Notes: a model not told the origin generated them from the letters alone. A stretch of DNA of 64,000 bases from SZUA-36 sp963801195 (GCA_963801195.1 CAWDDX010000003.1:186001-250000); one strand, 5' to 3'. Counted from the stretch's first letter, positions 28,710-38,571 are shown. Made by a program: numbers and translations.

Positions 28710-29585
28710 CTATCGGTCTGTGCCACGCTTGAGTCGAATCAGTCCGGATATGTCGTGATCACCATCACCGAGTTCTACCAAATCACGATAATCCTTGATC
28801 GCAGCTTCCACTGTCGGTAGAGAGATATTCAATTCCTGTGCCAATTCCTGGCATATCAGTAAATCCTTGAGCAACAGCGACAGTTTGAAACCAACGTCAA
28901 AGCTGTTTTCCAGCATGCTCCGGCCGCGATGCTCCAAAAACCAGCTTTTTGCCGCCCCCGCGCTCACTATAGATAATAGACGCTCCGAAGGCAGATTTAG
29001 TTTCTCCGCAAGCGCCAGTGCTTCGCAAACCGCCTCCGCGATACCTGCGATCATGACCTGGTTGACCGCCTTGGTGGCCTGCCCGGAACCTACCGGGCCC
29101 ATGTGGGTTACCGTCGCGGAAATCGCCTCGAGTACTGGCATAATTCGCGATATATTGGCGGAATCGCCACCTGCCATGACCGAAAGCGTGCCTTTTTTTG
29201 CACCCTCGACACCCCCTGAGACCGGGGCGTCTACAAAACCGGCACCTGCATCCTGTAGTTGGGCCGCGACCTGGCTGGCGGTTGCCGGGCTAACCGTCGA
29301 GGTATCGACCAGCACCGAGCCGGCTTTTACACCCGGCAGCAATTGGCCGACAACATCGAGTAAGTCCCGATCGGCGGAAACGCAGGTCAGGATGACATTA
29401 CAATCGGCCGCCAACTGCGCCGGCCCACCGGCCACCGTTGCACCGGTTTCCTCTGCGAGTGCTTCAGCCCTTGCGCCCGTGCGGTTCCATACCATGTTCA
29501 ACAGCCCGGCAAGCGCCAAGTGCCTGGCCATCGGCGCGCCCATGGCGCCCAAACCGATTACGCCTGCCCTGATTGGCTCATCCAT
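28710..29585 (-). CDS. NAD(P)-dependent beta-hydroxyacid dehydrogenase
   Basis: A 291-residue member of the 3-hydroxyisobutyrate dehydrogenase / tartronate semialdehyde reductase family. The nucleotide loop GLGAMG is at 11-16, the substrate motif DAPVSGG at 119-125, and the catalytic lysine is Lys172 in GSGQATKAVNQ. Which hydroxyacid it uses cannot be read from the sequence. It lies 5 bases from the P-II gene and in the same direction. Confidence 0.9.
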   Translation of the reverse strand: MDEPIRAGVIGLGAMGAPMARHLALAGLLNMVWNRTGARAEALAEETGATVAGGPAQLAADCNVILTCVSADRDLLDVVGQLLPGVKAGSVLVDTSTVSPATASQVAAQLQDAGAGFVDAPVSGGVEGAKKGTLSVMAGGDSANISRIMPVLEAISATVTHMGPVGSGQATKAVNQVMIAGIAEAVCEALALAEKLNLPSERLLSIVSAGAAKSWFLEHRGRSMLENSFDVGFKLSLLLKDLLICQELAQELNISLPTVEAAIKDYRDLVELGDGDHDISGLIRLKRGTDR

Positions 29586-29590
29586 AATAA

Positions 29591-29929
29591 TTACAGGGCA
29601 TCGTCACCCTCCTCACCCGTTCTGATCCTTATCGCCTGTTCAAGGGCCTGCACGAAAATCTTGCCGTCGCCGATACGCCCCGATGCCGCCGCGCCGGAAA
29701 CAGCCTCTACCACGGCCTCCACGCGATCATCGGGTACGGCAATTTCCAATCTCAGCTTGGGCAGGAAATCAACCACGTACTCCGCGCCGCGGTAGAGTTC
29801 GGTATGGCCTTTCTGGCGTCCGAAGCCGCGCACCTCGGTCACGGTCATACCCTGGACACCCACCTCGCCAAGCGCGTCGCGTACATCGTCGAGTTTGAAC
29901 GGTTTGATAATCGCGATAATCATTTTCAT
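29591..29929 (-). CDS. Nitrogen regulatory protein P-II (GlnB/GlnK)
   Basis: Trimeric sensor of nitrogen, carbon and energy status that controls glutamine synthetase adenylylation, NtrB or AmtB. It has 112 residues starting MKMIIAIIKPFKLDDVRDAL at ATG 29929, with GGAG upstream. The T-loop has the uridylylation site Tyr51 (ELYRGAEY) and the C-terminus has the signature segment RIGDGKIFV. No amtB adjoins it, so GlnB versus GlnK is undecided. A longer upstream frame is not conserved. Confidence 0.94.
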   Translation of the reverse strand: MKMIIAIIKPFKLDDVRDALGEVGVQGMTVTEVRGFGRQKGHTELYRGAEYVVDFLPKLRLEIAVPDDRVEAVVEAVSGAAASGRIGDGKIFVQALEQAIRIRTGEEGDDAL

Positions 29930-30242
29930 AGCGGTACTCCCCAATAAGATCAGGCTTGACTGTATCGCCACTGAATCCAAGCCGCAAGCACCACTTTCTC
30001 ACACCACCGTCAAGCCACACATAAACCGGAAACGCCTGGCTGTGATACCGGTATCTATGACCACAAATATGCTTAAACGGCTCTCCGTTCAATCCACGAT
30101 AACGACGAAACGAGCGGATTCACAGCCCAATTACCTACAAATATTTCAGACCATGGCCAAAGCATCTCACCATCTGTGGATACACACTCAGGACCAGAAA
30201 AATCAAACACCATTTTGAACGGGACCGGTCCGGGGGCAGATT
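29930..30242. other. Intergenic region between the P-II gene and comM
   Basis: A 313-base spacer between divergent genes. It must hold promoters for both. I see no clear sigma-54 (-24/-12) box for the P-II gene and no supported coding sequence. Confidence 0.5.
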
Positions 30243-31754
30243 GTGGGATTATCGCTGGTACATAGTCGCGGCTGTGCAGGTGTGGAAGCGCCGTTGATCA
30301 CCGTGGAGGTTCACCTTTCAGGCGGGCTGCCCAGCATGCACCTGGTAGGCCTTCCCGAAACCGCGGTCAGGGAATCCAAGGACCGGGTCCGCTCCGCAGT
30401 GTTAAATTCCGGTTTCAAGTGGCCGGATAGCCGGATTACGATTTCGCTCGGCCCGGCCGAATTACCCAAGGAAGGCGGCGGTTTCGACCTGCCGATCGCG
30501 CTGGGAATACTTGCGGCCTCTAAACAGATACCGGCAACAGGCTTCGGAAACCGTGAGTTTTTGGGCGAGCTATCCCTCAACGGCGAATTGCGCCCGGTCC
30601 GGGGAGTGCTGCCTGCGGCCATACGTACCCGCGACAGCAACAGGACGCTCGTCGTTCCGGCGGAAAACGCTGCCGAAGCAGCGCTGGTAAAAGGCGGCGA
30701 GAAATATTCCGGCGTCACATTGCTCGAGGTCGCAAACTGGATCACGGGTGGTCACCCGCTCAAAAAATGTGAGGCCCAGTCGCCCGGCGAACCTCGCAGG
30801 CTTCCGGACCTGTGCGACGTCATTGGATTACCCGGGCCAAAACGCGCGCTCGAGATCGCGGCAGCGGGTGCCCATCATCTGCTGATGGCGGGCCCGCCGG
30901 GAACCGGTAAAACTCTGCTGGCATCGCGGCTGCCGGGAATCTTACCGCCCATGACAGAAACCGAATCACTCGAAGCCGCTGCCATTGCCTCGGTCAGCCA
31001 TGCGGGGCTGGATCACCGCATCTGGGGCATACGCCCGTTCCGGACACCACACCACTCCTGCAGCAGCGTCGCACTGGCGGGTGGCGGGTCGCGTCCGAGA
31101 CCCGGGGAGATATCGCTGGCACACAACGGTGTTCTGTTTCTGGATGAACTACCCGAATACGGCCGGCATACGCTCGAAATACTACGTGAACCGATCGAAT
31201 CCGGCCGCATTGTCATCTCAAGGGCCGCCAGGCAGGCGACCTTTCCGGCCCGCTTTCAGCTGGTCGCAGCAATGAACCCCTGCATGTGTGGAATGGCGGG
31301 TGACGGCAGCGGGCGTTGCCACTGTAGCGGGGAACAAATTCAGCGTTACAAAAACAGGGTCTCCGGCCCGCTACTCGACCGTATCGATATTCAAGTTGAG
31401 GTGTTACGGCCCAAGACGTCGATATTGAATGCGCCCAGGGGTAACTCAGAATGCTCTGCCATCGTCAGGGAGCGGGTGATCGAAGCGCGGCGGGTGCAAA
31501 CGGATCGTGCCGGCAAAGCCAATGCCTTGCTCGACAACGGCGAGATAGAGCAGTTTTGCCGTATTCAAGGAGAATCACTGAGTCTGCTTGAACATGCCGT
31601 TGAGCAGCTTTTCCTGTCACCACGCGCCTGCCACCGTATCCTGAAGGTATCACGCACCATCGCCGATCTCGACCAGGCCGCTGACATCCGTACCGAACAC
31701 CTCGCCGAAGCAATTGCTTTCAGGCGTTTGAGTGCACGGCTGGACAACTTCTAA
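30243..31754 (+). CDS. comM: ComM/YifB AAA+ helicase (Mg-chelatase-like), full length
   Basis: Hexameric AAA+ protein that promotes branch migration during natural transformation. It has 503 residues, like E. coli YifB (about 506). Order: an N-terminal Lon-like fold (LSLVHSRGCAGVEAPLITVE), Walker A GPPGTGKT at 217-224, Walker B GVLFLDELPEYGR, MNPCMCG starting at Met344, RCHC, SGPLLDRID, and the C-terminal Mg-chelatase domain. The start is GTG 30243. Everything from about codon 344 onward is present twice more in the window (47.3 and 54.8 kb). comM/yifB is a known insertion target for genomic islands in other Gammaproteobacteria. Confidence 0.95.
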   Translation: MGLSLVHSRGCAGVEAPLITVEVHLSGGLPSMHLVGLPETAVRESKDRVRSAVLNSGFKWPDSRITISLGPAELPKEGGGFDLPIALGILAASKQIPATGFGNREFLGELSLNGELRPVRGVLPAAIRTRDSNRTLVVPAENAAEAALVKGGEKYSGVTLLEVANWITGGHPLKKCEAQSPGEPRRLPDLCDVIGLPGPKRALEIAAAGAHHLLMAGPPGTGKTLLASRLPGILPPMTETESLEAAAIASVSHAGLDHRIWGIRPFRTPHHSCSSVALAGGGSRPRPGEISLAHNGVLFLDELPEYGRHTLEILREPIESGRIVISRAARQATFPARFQLVAAMNPCMCGMAGDGSGRCHCSGEQIQRYKNRVSGPLLDRIDIQVEVLRPKTSILNAPRGNSECSAIVRERVIEARRVQTDRAGKANALLDNGEIEQFCRIQGESLSLLEHAVEQLFLSPRACHRILKVSRTIADLDQAADIRTEHLAEAIAFRRLSARLDNF

Positions 31755-31764
31755 GGGCTGGTGG

Positions 31765-32724
31765 CTACAACTGCTCTGGACAGAGCCTGTTGCCAATAGC
31801 GTGGCCCTTTATGAATTTTCGACCAACTGACCTGGCAAAAGCCTTAAGCATACTCACCGGCCCCAGCGCACCGAACGACGGAATCTCATCTTTAGCGAGG
31901 TAATTCAGCACCGGCGCGGCATCCATCTTTAGTCGGGTCAGGATCGGTGGAGCATGGGCCGGGATATAACCCCGCTTGTGGCGTTTAACCTCCCTGCCTC
32001 CCCAGTCCACCAGTTCCAGGTAGTCTTTGAGGCTGAATGGAATACCCTCCTTATCCTGTTCAGTAAAGGGTCGCAGGGTGGAGTCTTCCGGCCGCAGTAT
32101 GCGTTCTTGTATGGATGTGTAATCGGATTGTTCTGGTGTCTTTGCCATGGCAGCACGAATGGGGTTTAAGTCCACATAGGCCATGCAGGCCAATACGGCC
32201 CGTGCATCCAACAGCGCCTGTGACTTGAAGCGCCCTTCCCAGAACCTGCCGCTGCAGTGGTCTTCGCGATTGGCCATACGTGCAATGGGTTCATTGATAC
32301 AACGCATGAACCAGGACAGGTCAGCCAGTCGCGCACGCCAGGTTGCAAACCGTTCTTCCACCCATTCAAGTTCAGATTCAGACAAATCTGCATTGCCCAG
32401 ATACTGATGCATTAACAGTGGTCCGGTAAAAACTTTCATCCAGCGTTTGACAACTTCTTCATCCGACCAGGTATTTACTTGCTCGACATTAATCCGGATC
32501 ACGATGTGATAGTGATTGCTCATAACAGCGTAGGCGCACAGATCAACGGCAAACACTGAACAGAGCAACTTGATTCGGTCAACGATCCATTGGCGGCGGT
32601 GTTCAAAGCTAAAGCCGGAGACCGCATCTTCGCCACACAGGAAGGCCCGCCGAACGCAACGGGAGATGCAGTGGTAGTAAGGTGTGTCGTCTAGTGAGAC
32701 CTGGCGGTATCTTGGTTCTGGCAT
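31765..32724 (-). CDS. REP-associated tyrosine transposase (RAYT), copy A
   Basis: A 319-residue Y1/HUH transposase of the IS200-like TnpA_REP type. HUH motif HYH lies in MSNHYHIVIR (about residues 71-73) and the candidate nucleophile tyrosine in MAYVDLNPIRAAM (about 183). The C-terminus has GHAIGNRLCPE. RAYTs act on short palindromic repeats and have no transposon ends of their own. It converges on full-length comM, 10 bases from its stop. Upstream are a conserved leader and the repeat GATATGGCTGTCCTGGCTTT. It is about 80% like copies C and D and closest to the broken copy B. Confidence 0.92.
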   Translation of the reverse strand: MPEPRYRQVSLDDTPYYHCISRCVRRAFLCGEDAVSGFSFEHRRQWIVDRIKLLCSVFAVDLCAYAVMSNHYHIVIRINVEQVNTWSDEEVVKRWMKVFTGPLLMHQYLGNADLSESELEWVEERFATWRARLADLSWFMRCINEPIARMANREDHCSGRFWEGRFKSQALLDARAVLACMAYVDLNPIRAAMAKTPEQSDYTSIQERILRPEDSTLRPFTEQDKEGIPFSLKDYLELVDWGGREVKRHKRGYIPAHAPPILTRLKMDAAPVLNYLAKDEIPSFGALGPVSMLKAFARSVGRKFIKGHAIGNRLCPEQL

Positions 32725-32798
32725 GTACCCAGTCTAAGCCGGAACCGCAAATAACTAACAGGGTAAAACTGCATCAAGTCCTGTAGGATATTTTACTC

Positions 32799-32884
32799 GA
32801 TATGGCTGTCCTGGCTTTTGCGGCTTTTGCTGCTGGCTTTTGCTGGCTTTTCCCTTTCATCAGATATGGCTGTCCTTGCTTTTG
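32799..32884. repeat. RAYT-associated repeats upstream of copy A
   Basis: Two copies of GATATGGCTGTCCTGGCTTT, at 32799-32818 (exact) and about 32863-32883 (one change, CTTGCTTT). Between them are reiterated TGCTGGCTTT and GCGGCTTTT pieces. They lie on the 5' side of RAYT A and read away from the gene. This is the same repeat class as the arrays near RAYT D, with GGCTGTC in place of GGGTGTC. Confidence 0.8.
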
Positions 32885-33045
32885 TTGTCGCTATGAAATC
32901 CTCCCCCACAGGGGGTGGCAAACATCACCGGAATGGGTGGCAACCTTGGACCGGAATACTCACTGAATAGATTTATGATCGAATTTGAAGACCGCCTGGC
33001 GGATTACATTTAACCCATGGCAGTTACACAGTTAGGTTTACACCC
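32885..33045. other. Non-coding spacer with possible IS21-like end
   Basis: Contains a tandem pair of about 23 bases sharing GGTGGCAA and ACCGGAAT at 32915-32960. This resembles the terminal repeats of IS21-family elements, but no istA or istB is present, so it would be a remnant at most. Nothing else is recognised. Confidence 0.35.
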
Positions 33046-33690
33046 TCGGGGTTCCAATGTGAAAAGCACAGGGTCGAGCGTCTGCGCCGTCAGTATGGCA
33101 TCATCACCAGACGTCAAGCCCGCTTCCTGGCCAAATATGCTGCCTGCCACAGGGTGCCTCCGGCACCCAGGTTACTGCAGTCACCATTCCATGCAGAATC
33201 CGCTAACGAAATCTGGGTGGGTGACATCAGTCTTATTGCCACACGCCAGGGGTGGTTGTATCTGGCGATACTGCTGGATCTGTTCTCGCGCCATATCGTC
33301 GGTTGGGCCATGCAGGCCAGGCCCAACACTGACCTGGTATTGGATGCACTGCACATGGCGGTCGCACGGCGAACACCGCTGCCGGGACTAATCCATCACA
33401 CAGATCAAGGTGTTCAATACAGCAACGCTCGTTACCGGGAAGCCTTGAGCAACTACAAATTGGTTCCCAGCATGAGTCGCAGAGGTAACTGTTATGACAA
33501 CGCAGTGGCTGAGAGCTTCTTCAGTACATTAAAAAACGAACTGGTCTATGACCAGGACTTCAGAACACACAACCAGGCTCGCGGAGTAATCTTCGAATAT
33601 ATTGAGGTGTTCTATAACCGCAACCGCCTGCACCAATCTCTGGGCTATCAATCTCCCAGCGATTATGAAAGGATGCAAACTGTTGCTTAA
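33046..33690 (+). pseudogene. IS3-family transposase OrfB, 5'-truncated remnant
   Basis: DDE integrase-type transposase (rve fold). The frame reads through CEKHRVERLRRQYGI (an HTH-like OrfB segment, from 33058) into the catalytic core with Asp in EIWVGDIS, Asp in LIHHTDQGVQYS and Glu in NAVAESFFSTLKNE, then YNRNRLHQSLGYQSPSDYE at the end. The first part of OrfB and all of OrfA are missing, and no terminal inverted repeats were found, so it is a dead fragment. A repeat-like GGCTGTCCTGCTTTTGGC follows at about 33721. Confidence 0.85.
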
Positions 33691-33775
33691 ACCACTGTCC
33701 GAAAAAAGCGGGTTACCTCAGGCTGTCCTGCTTTTGGCCTTTCGTTCCCACTCCCAATTTTCCTACGTCTCTGGT

Positions 33776-35182
33776 TTATGGAATTTTGATTTCGACATAT
33801 GGAACCTTTTTAGTATCGAATAGGGATCGAATTTCATGATTAAGGAAAGGCGGCGAATGGTCACCTACTAAGAGAATCACTGTTCTACTTAATTGACTCT
33901 TCTGAATCGAATTTGCAATTTCTGAAAAAAGTAATCGATGTTGAAAAACTAGGTTGCATAATTCATTTTCTTTATTCAACGCCTCAAATTTAGAACAATT
34001 CACATCGTTCATGTCGAGCGGATGTTCGACTGGCAAATGAGCGGATAGGGTAAGCCAATAGATAAACCGTGGTGAATTGGACACTGTCAAATTTTGGTTC
34101 ACTATCAACTTCCAAATGTCCTTATCACAGATGCCATGGAATGCAATTCCGCAGCGATTCGCTTTTGGGATTAATTCGTCTAGCTTCGGCGCAAACCAAA
34201 TATCATCAAAATGTAACGCAGGGTACCACCTACTTCGGCTAAATAGTGTTCCAATAAAGCCATGTATTGCTAGAGTCTTAAAGCCTCTGTCACCAAACAG
34301 TCTTGGAAGACAGCTCGCCGTGGGAAGTGTCGAGACATTTGGATGAACTGTGAGCAACCTTATTCCGCAAAGCTCTCTCAGCTCACCTGGAACTGTTGAA
34401 CCTTCAAACTCAACTGTTCCAGACTTCAATGCAACGCCATGCACGTTCTTTAGCCCGAAAATTGGTTCCATCTGGAATTGATTAAGCACGGGATCATTAA
34501 TCAAACCCAGAGACTCAACCACAATTAGAATAACCGTTGTGAATTGACCTTCTTCTTCAACATTACTCTCTCTAAGTAGTTCGCTGGCACTATTTGCGGG
34601 TTGAATAAATTGGTCAGATGAAGTCCGGTCAAAAGTTGTAACCGCAAGTCGCAGATTGTTCATTGAGGATGCTGCAATATTTGTATTTAACAGGTAAGAG
34701 TCGTTAGCAGCAAGTGAGTTGGCGGATAATTTAAAATCCAAAACAGATACCAAAATTATCAAAAAGAAACAAGTTAATGCAGCATTCTTCGCGCTTTGAA
34801 TTTTTTTTAATGGGAAATAGACCAAAATAAGACATAACGCTACAAGCAGTAATACTTCTGACACTTCTAATGCTAAAAAACCTGGTTCCAAATTAGCGAT
34901 ATCTCTTAGTGAATCAAATACAACTCCAATATTGAAATGATATGCAGGAGCAATTGAAAAGATAAGGTCTAAAACCATAACAATTGAAATTGCAACCAGA
35001 ACTGGAGTAACTCCAAAGTTGATCAACAGGAGACACGCCAACATATAATCAATATTGACAATTGCTCTATCAATAAACCAAGTTCTGCCAACTAACCAAA
35101 ATATAAGCGTCGGAACAACCAAAACAGCAAGCACCGTCCACATTAGATCTTTGACGATGGAGTGATTATTTTTAATTTTCAA
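33776..35182 (-). CDS. Membrane sulfatase-type transferase (LTA synthase / phosphoethanolamine transferase superfamily)
   Basis: A 468-residue protein with about four N-terminal membrane helices in the first 145 residues and a C-terminal alkaline-phosphatase-fold domain. Visible sites are ILIVVESLGL (metal-binding Glu), FEGSTVPGELRELCG (candidate threonine nucleophile, the position of the LTA synthase TxxEF motif) and VGDHSPPF (metal-binding Asp-His). It probably transfers a phospho-head-group to an envelope glycan or lipid. It is clearly richer in A+T than the backbone genes. The substrate is unknown. Confidence 0.75.
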   Translation of the reverse strand: MKIKNNHSIVKDLMWTVLAVLVVPTLIFWLVGRTWFIDRAIVNIDYMLACLLLINFGVTPVLVAISIVMVLDLIFSIAPAYHFNIGVVFDSLRDIANLEPGFLALEVSEVLLLVALCLILVYFPLKKIQSAKNAALTCFFLIILVSVLDFKLSANSLAANDSYLLNTNIAASSMNNLRLAVTTFDRTSSDQFIQPANSASELLRESNVEEEGQFTTVILIVVESLGLINDPVLNQFQMEPIFGLKNVHGVALKSGTVEFEGSTVPGELRELCGIRLLTVHPNVSTLPTASCLPRLFGDRGFKTLAIHGFIGTLFSRSRWYPALHFDDIWFAPKLDELIPKANRCGIAFHGICDKDIWKLIVNQNLTVSNSPRFIYWLTLSAHLPVEHPLDMNDVNCSKFEALNKENELCNLVFQHRLLFSEIANSIQKSQLSRTVILLVGDHSPPFLNHEIRSLFDTKKVPYVEIKIP

Positions 35183-35528
35183 AACACGTTCACCAAAAAA
35201 TATGTCAATTTGATTTGTAAAGTGTCGATATTGACGCTTATTTAAGATAAATGTGAAGCCAAAGACTTCACTTCATAGTTATTCAATAATGAGACCTGAT
35301 AGCATTTCGTCAGTAAGTTAAAGAGACAAAAGACCGATTCACAAAGCGTTACAAACTTGGTTTTTAAATGCGGTCGTTTTTCGACTTAAACCAAAGATAA
35401 TTTTTATTTAAAGAAGTTCCACCAAGATTTAGAAATAGTAACATCAACCAAATTTGGAAAGATATGTGCGTTTGGCATCTCATCTCAAACTAACGGCATG
35501 ATAAATAGAAAAAATTTTATCGTGCAGA
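35183..35528. other. A+T-rich intergenic region
   Basis: About 350 bases of A+T-rich DNA between the sulfatase gene and the terminator of the next gene. I see no supported gene or repeat in it; the sulfatase promoter should lie at its left end. Confidence 0.5.
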
Positions 35529-35561
35529 AAATCCGCCTTTAGGTATCCCGAAGGCGGATTT
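35529..35561 (-). terminator. Intrinsic terminator after the IS-disrupted secreted-protein gene
   Basis: An 11-bp stem AAATCCGCCTT / AAGGCGGATTT with an 11-base loop, followed on the minus strand by TTTTC, 16 bases after the stop at 35577. Confidence 0.8.
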
Positions 35562-36916
35562 CACTTTTAAAGATTGTCAATCGAAATAAATGAGTGCTAA
35601 GTCATTTGGAACGAAAACATGATCAAAGTCCCCCGAAACATTTGCATAAACTTCGATCGTATGATTCCCAACGCTCAGTGTGTTTGGGGCAGACACATAA
35701 GATGCTGTTACACCTCTTGAACTCTCTTCTCTTCCAGGGCCTGAAAGCTGTTGAATTCCCAGCGTACCCACTTTAATACCGTCGATCTTGATACCAAAAC
35801 CAAAAGTTTCAAAAGTTCCCGGTCCTATTCCTTGCACTCGTGATTTTGCTGAGACAAATATTACGCCATTGTGACCTGATGGAATGTTTACGGTCTTTGA
35901 AGCAATTGATACATCACCAGTTTTTAATGGGCAATTATAGTCTATCGCCTCTTGGCTGGCGTTAGCGATTTTGCCTACACACTTAAATTCATAAGTACTA
36001 CAAAAACTCGTTGAGGTCGGCGCGGAACCAGACAAACTTGTCCCCCAAAGGGATATCATTCTTGTAGTGGCTGAAACCCTGTATTTAACTGGGTTTTCAA
36101 AATGATTTTTCGAATCATTAAACACAAGTTCTGTGGCTTCAAATGATATCAAGGATGAAGGAACGTTTTCATGATATGCATGATTTGACATTGGTGCTGC
36201 ATATTCAGAACCAACCCAAAGGTCATTTACTGCCCACGAAGCAGTATTCTTGCTCTGACAGGTTCCATTTCTATAAATACCCCAAGCGGCATCCCCTTCA
36301 CCACCATCTTTAAATGAAGTTCCCGAAACGAGGGTAATGACATTCGAGTTGGCACTGCCTGTTGGTGGAACTGTTTGGCTCAACAAGCGAACAGTTGGCC
36401 TAGGATCACCTTCATGTATGTTTACGGAAGGTGGATTGTAAGTGGTCAAATTGATTTTTGATGAATCACTGGACAAGTACTTGACTAATACACCTGGTGC
36501 AGGATCAACCATAACGGATAGCCCAGAACCTGCCCCAACGTAAAAGGCTCCTGGCGTACCCCAAACTGGATGCGTATAGCCGGAAAGCGAAATAGTGTGA
36601 GAACCTGGTTGAAGTACTTTGTACGCTATTGTATTGAAGGAGTGTTGCATATCGTGTGTACCCCCCCAGTCCATAAGCGCATAGTCAGAATATTGACTTG
36701 TGCCATCAATCATAATATCAATCACAGGCATTCTTGTACCCGCACCGTAGAAACGTCCATCTCCGCTCACAAGCACTCCAGTCGCCTCACTTAAACTGAA
36801 GGTGTATGTCAAAATGCTAACTCGAGCGCTCGTTCCTACATACTTATCAGTTGAAAGCTGCAAAAACTTGGATTGTGTGGATGCGCCAAAAACCACGGCG
36901 GGAACCATAAAAATAA

Positions 36917-38216
36917 GGGCCTTCCCCAAATCGAGTGGGTAGTTTAGCCTAATGAGCCATGAAAGACACAGAGCTATACAGCCAAATACTGGGTATCGAG
37001 AAGCCATGGAAGGTGGTGGAAGTGCAGGTATCGTTGGCTGACGATGAAGTACAAGTGATGGTGGCCCGGGAAGGTGGCAAGTTCCTGTGCCCCAAATGTG
37101 GCAAAGCCTGCCCTGGGTATGATCAACGGCCCAGGCGCTGGCGCCACCTGGATACCTGTCAACTGAAGACGGTGTTGCTGGCGGATGTACCACGGGTGCA
37201 GTGCGCCGAACATGGGGTGGTGACGGTGAGCATACCTTGGGCCGAGCCTGGCAGTGGTTTCACGGCGCTGTTTGAAGCGCTGGTGATCAACTGGCTCAAA
37301 CAGGCCTCGACCAGCGCGGTCTCGGAGCGGCTGCGACTGAGCTGGAATGCGGTGGACGGGATCATGCAACGGGCCGTGAAGCGTGGACTGTCACGCCGTG
37401 CTGAACTGTCACCGCGGCGGCTGAGTGTGGATGAGACCTCGTACCGCAAAGGCCATGATTACGTCACGCTGGTAACCGATCAGGATCAAGCGGTGGTGCT
37501 GCACGTGGCGGAAGACCGCCACACCGGCAGCCTGGCGGAGTTTTATGCGGAGTTATCGGCAGGACAGAAGGACGGTATTGAGAGCGTGTGCATGGATATG
37601 TGGCCGGCCTACATGAAAGCGACCCGGAACGCGCTGACCAATGCGGACGATAAGATTGCTTTTGATCGTTTTCACGTTTCGCAGTACCTGGGCAAGGCGG
37701 TAGATCAGGTACGCCGTCAGGAACACCGCCAATTGATGCGCCAGGGTGATGAACGCATGAAGGGCAGCAAATACCAATGGCTGCGTAACCGGGGCAGCAT
37801 GGACTGGCACCAGCAACGCAGTTTTACGGCATTACGGCAATCGTCGCTGAAGACGGCGCGGGCCTGGGCGATCAAGGAAATCGCGACGCGCTTATGGGAT
37901 TACCGCAGTTACCTGGGCAGAAAAAGGCTGGAAACGGTTGATCAACTGGATGGCGCGTAGCCGTCTCAAGCCCATGCAGATCATATCGAAGACCTTACGC
38001 AGACATCTGCGGGGCATTCTCAACGCGGTGCTGCTGGGCGTGAATAACAGCCATGCAGAAAGCATGAACTCACGCATCAAAACCGTGAAGAGCCGTGCTC
38101 GCGGCTTCAGAAACAAACAGCGATTCCACAACGCAATTTACTTCCACCTTGGTGGACTACAACTTTATCCCAAGGGCATAAAAGCGTGAATCACCCACTA
38201 CAAGTGGGGAAGACCC
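36917..38216. mobile_element. ISL3-family insertion sequence, 1300 bp, 8-bp target duplication
   Basis: The ends are imperfect inverted repeats: GGGCCTTCCCCA...GAGTGGGT at 36917 and, read inward on the other strand from 38216, GGGTCTTCCCCA...TAGTGGGT; about 23 of the first 30 bases match. The element is flanked by the exact 8-base direct repeat AAAAATAA at 36909-36916 and 38217-38224. Eight bases is the usual target duplication of ISL3. The intact duplication indicates a fairly recent insertion. Confidence 0.93.
36959..38189 (+). CDS. ISL3-family transposase, frameshifted
   Basis: The N-terminal zinc-finger-like segment FLCPKCGKACPGYD is followed by RRWRHLDTC, the DDE transposase core (RRLSVDETSYRKGHDYVTLV, VCMDMWPAY, KIAFDRFHV) and the C-terminal block SRLKP...SRARGFRNKQRFHNAIYFH. 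The main frame stops at 37960 after ETVDQLDGA, while the conserved C-terminus is one base out of frame (WKRLINWMARSRLKPM) and ends at 38189. The shift lies near the GGGCAGAAAAAGG run at about 37914-37926. Either the copy is inactive or a +1 frameshift is used. Confidence 0.88.
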
Positions 38217-38270
38217 AAAAATAATTGATAATAAAGTAAATTTGCTAAATATTCTTGCCAATGCCCTCAT

Positions 38271-38571
38271 GATAAAACTCCTTCTTCATCAAATAAACTT
38301 CAATATTCCAGTATGAGATCTTCAGGTGATTGCCAGTTACTTATTCTGGGAAAGTTCAACTTTGATATTCCTCAAGGAAAATAATTACCTAGTGAAGCGA
38401 AAATCTAACGCTCTTGGAAACACACGCTTCTTTGGCAACAGCATCACGAACTCGGAGTGTCCAGAGATCTACACAAGTCATCTTAATGCTGGACAAGGAC
38501 TAATTTCTCGCTGGGCTCAATTGTTGGGAATTTTGCCATCCTTGAAGTAGGATGGTTGAAACCAAACGCTT
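38271..38571. other. A+T-rich intergenic region
   Basis: About 300 bases. The right-hand neighbour's decayed 3' end probably extends into it. No supported gene; the promoter of the interrupted secreted-protein gene should be at its left end. Confidence 0.45.

Larger units (their letters stand above)
35577..38270 (-). pseudogene. Secreted protein of unknown function, interrupted by an ISL3-family element
   Basis: Removing 36917-38216 and one 8-base duplicate rejoins a perfect frame. ATG 38270 (AAGGAG 7 bases upstream) then encodes MRALARIFSKFTLLSIIF followed by MVPAVVFGASTQS, a classical signal peptide, and a protein of about 461 residues ending ...VFVPNDLALIYFD. The mature part is rich in Ser, Thr, Gly and Asn, has few cysteines and looks beta-rich, like an extracellular binding protein. 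I recognise no domain. The insertion splits the signal peptide, so export should be lost. The frame that enters the IS from the left (up to 37193) is antisense to the transposase and not real. Confidence 0.85.

Noticed and set aside
29895..30218. Plus-strand frame upstream of comM
   Set aside because: No ribosome-binding site or recognisable composition; it is antisense to the P-II gene start.
36917..37193. N-terminal extension of the secreted protein into the IS
   Set aside because: It is antisense to the ISL3 transposase; removing the IS restores a proper signal peptide elsewhere.
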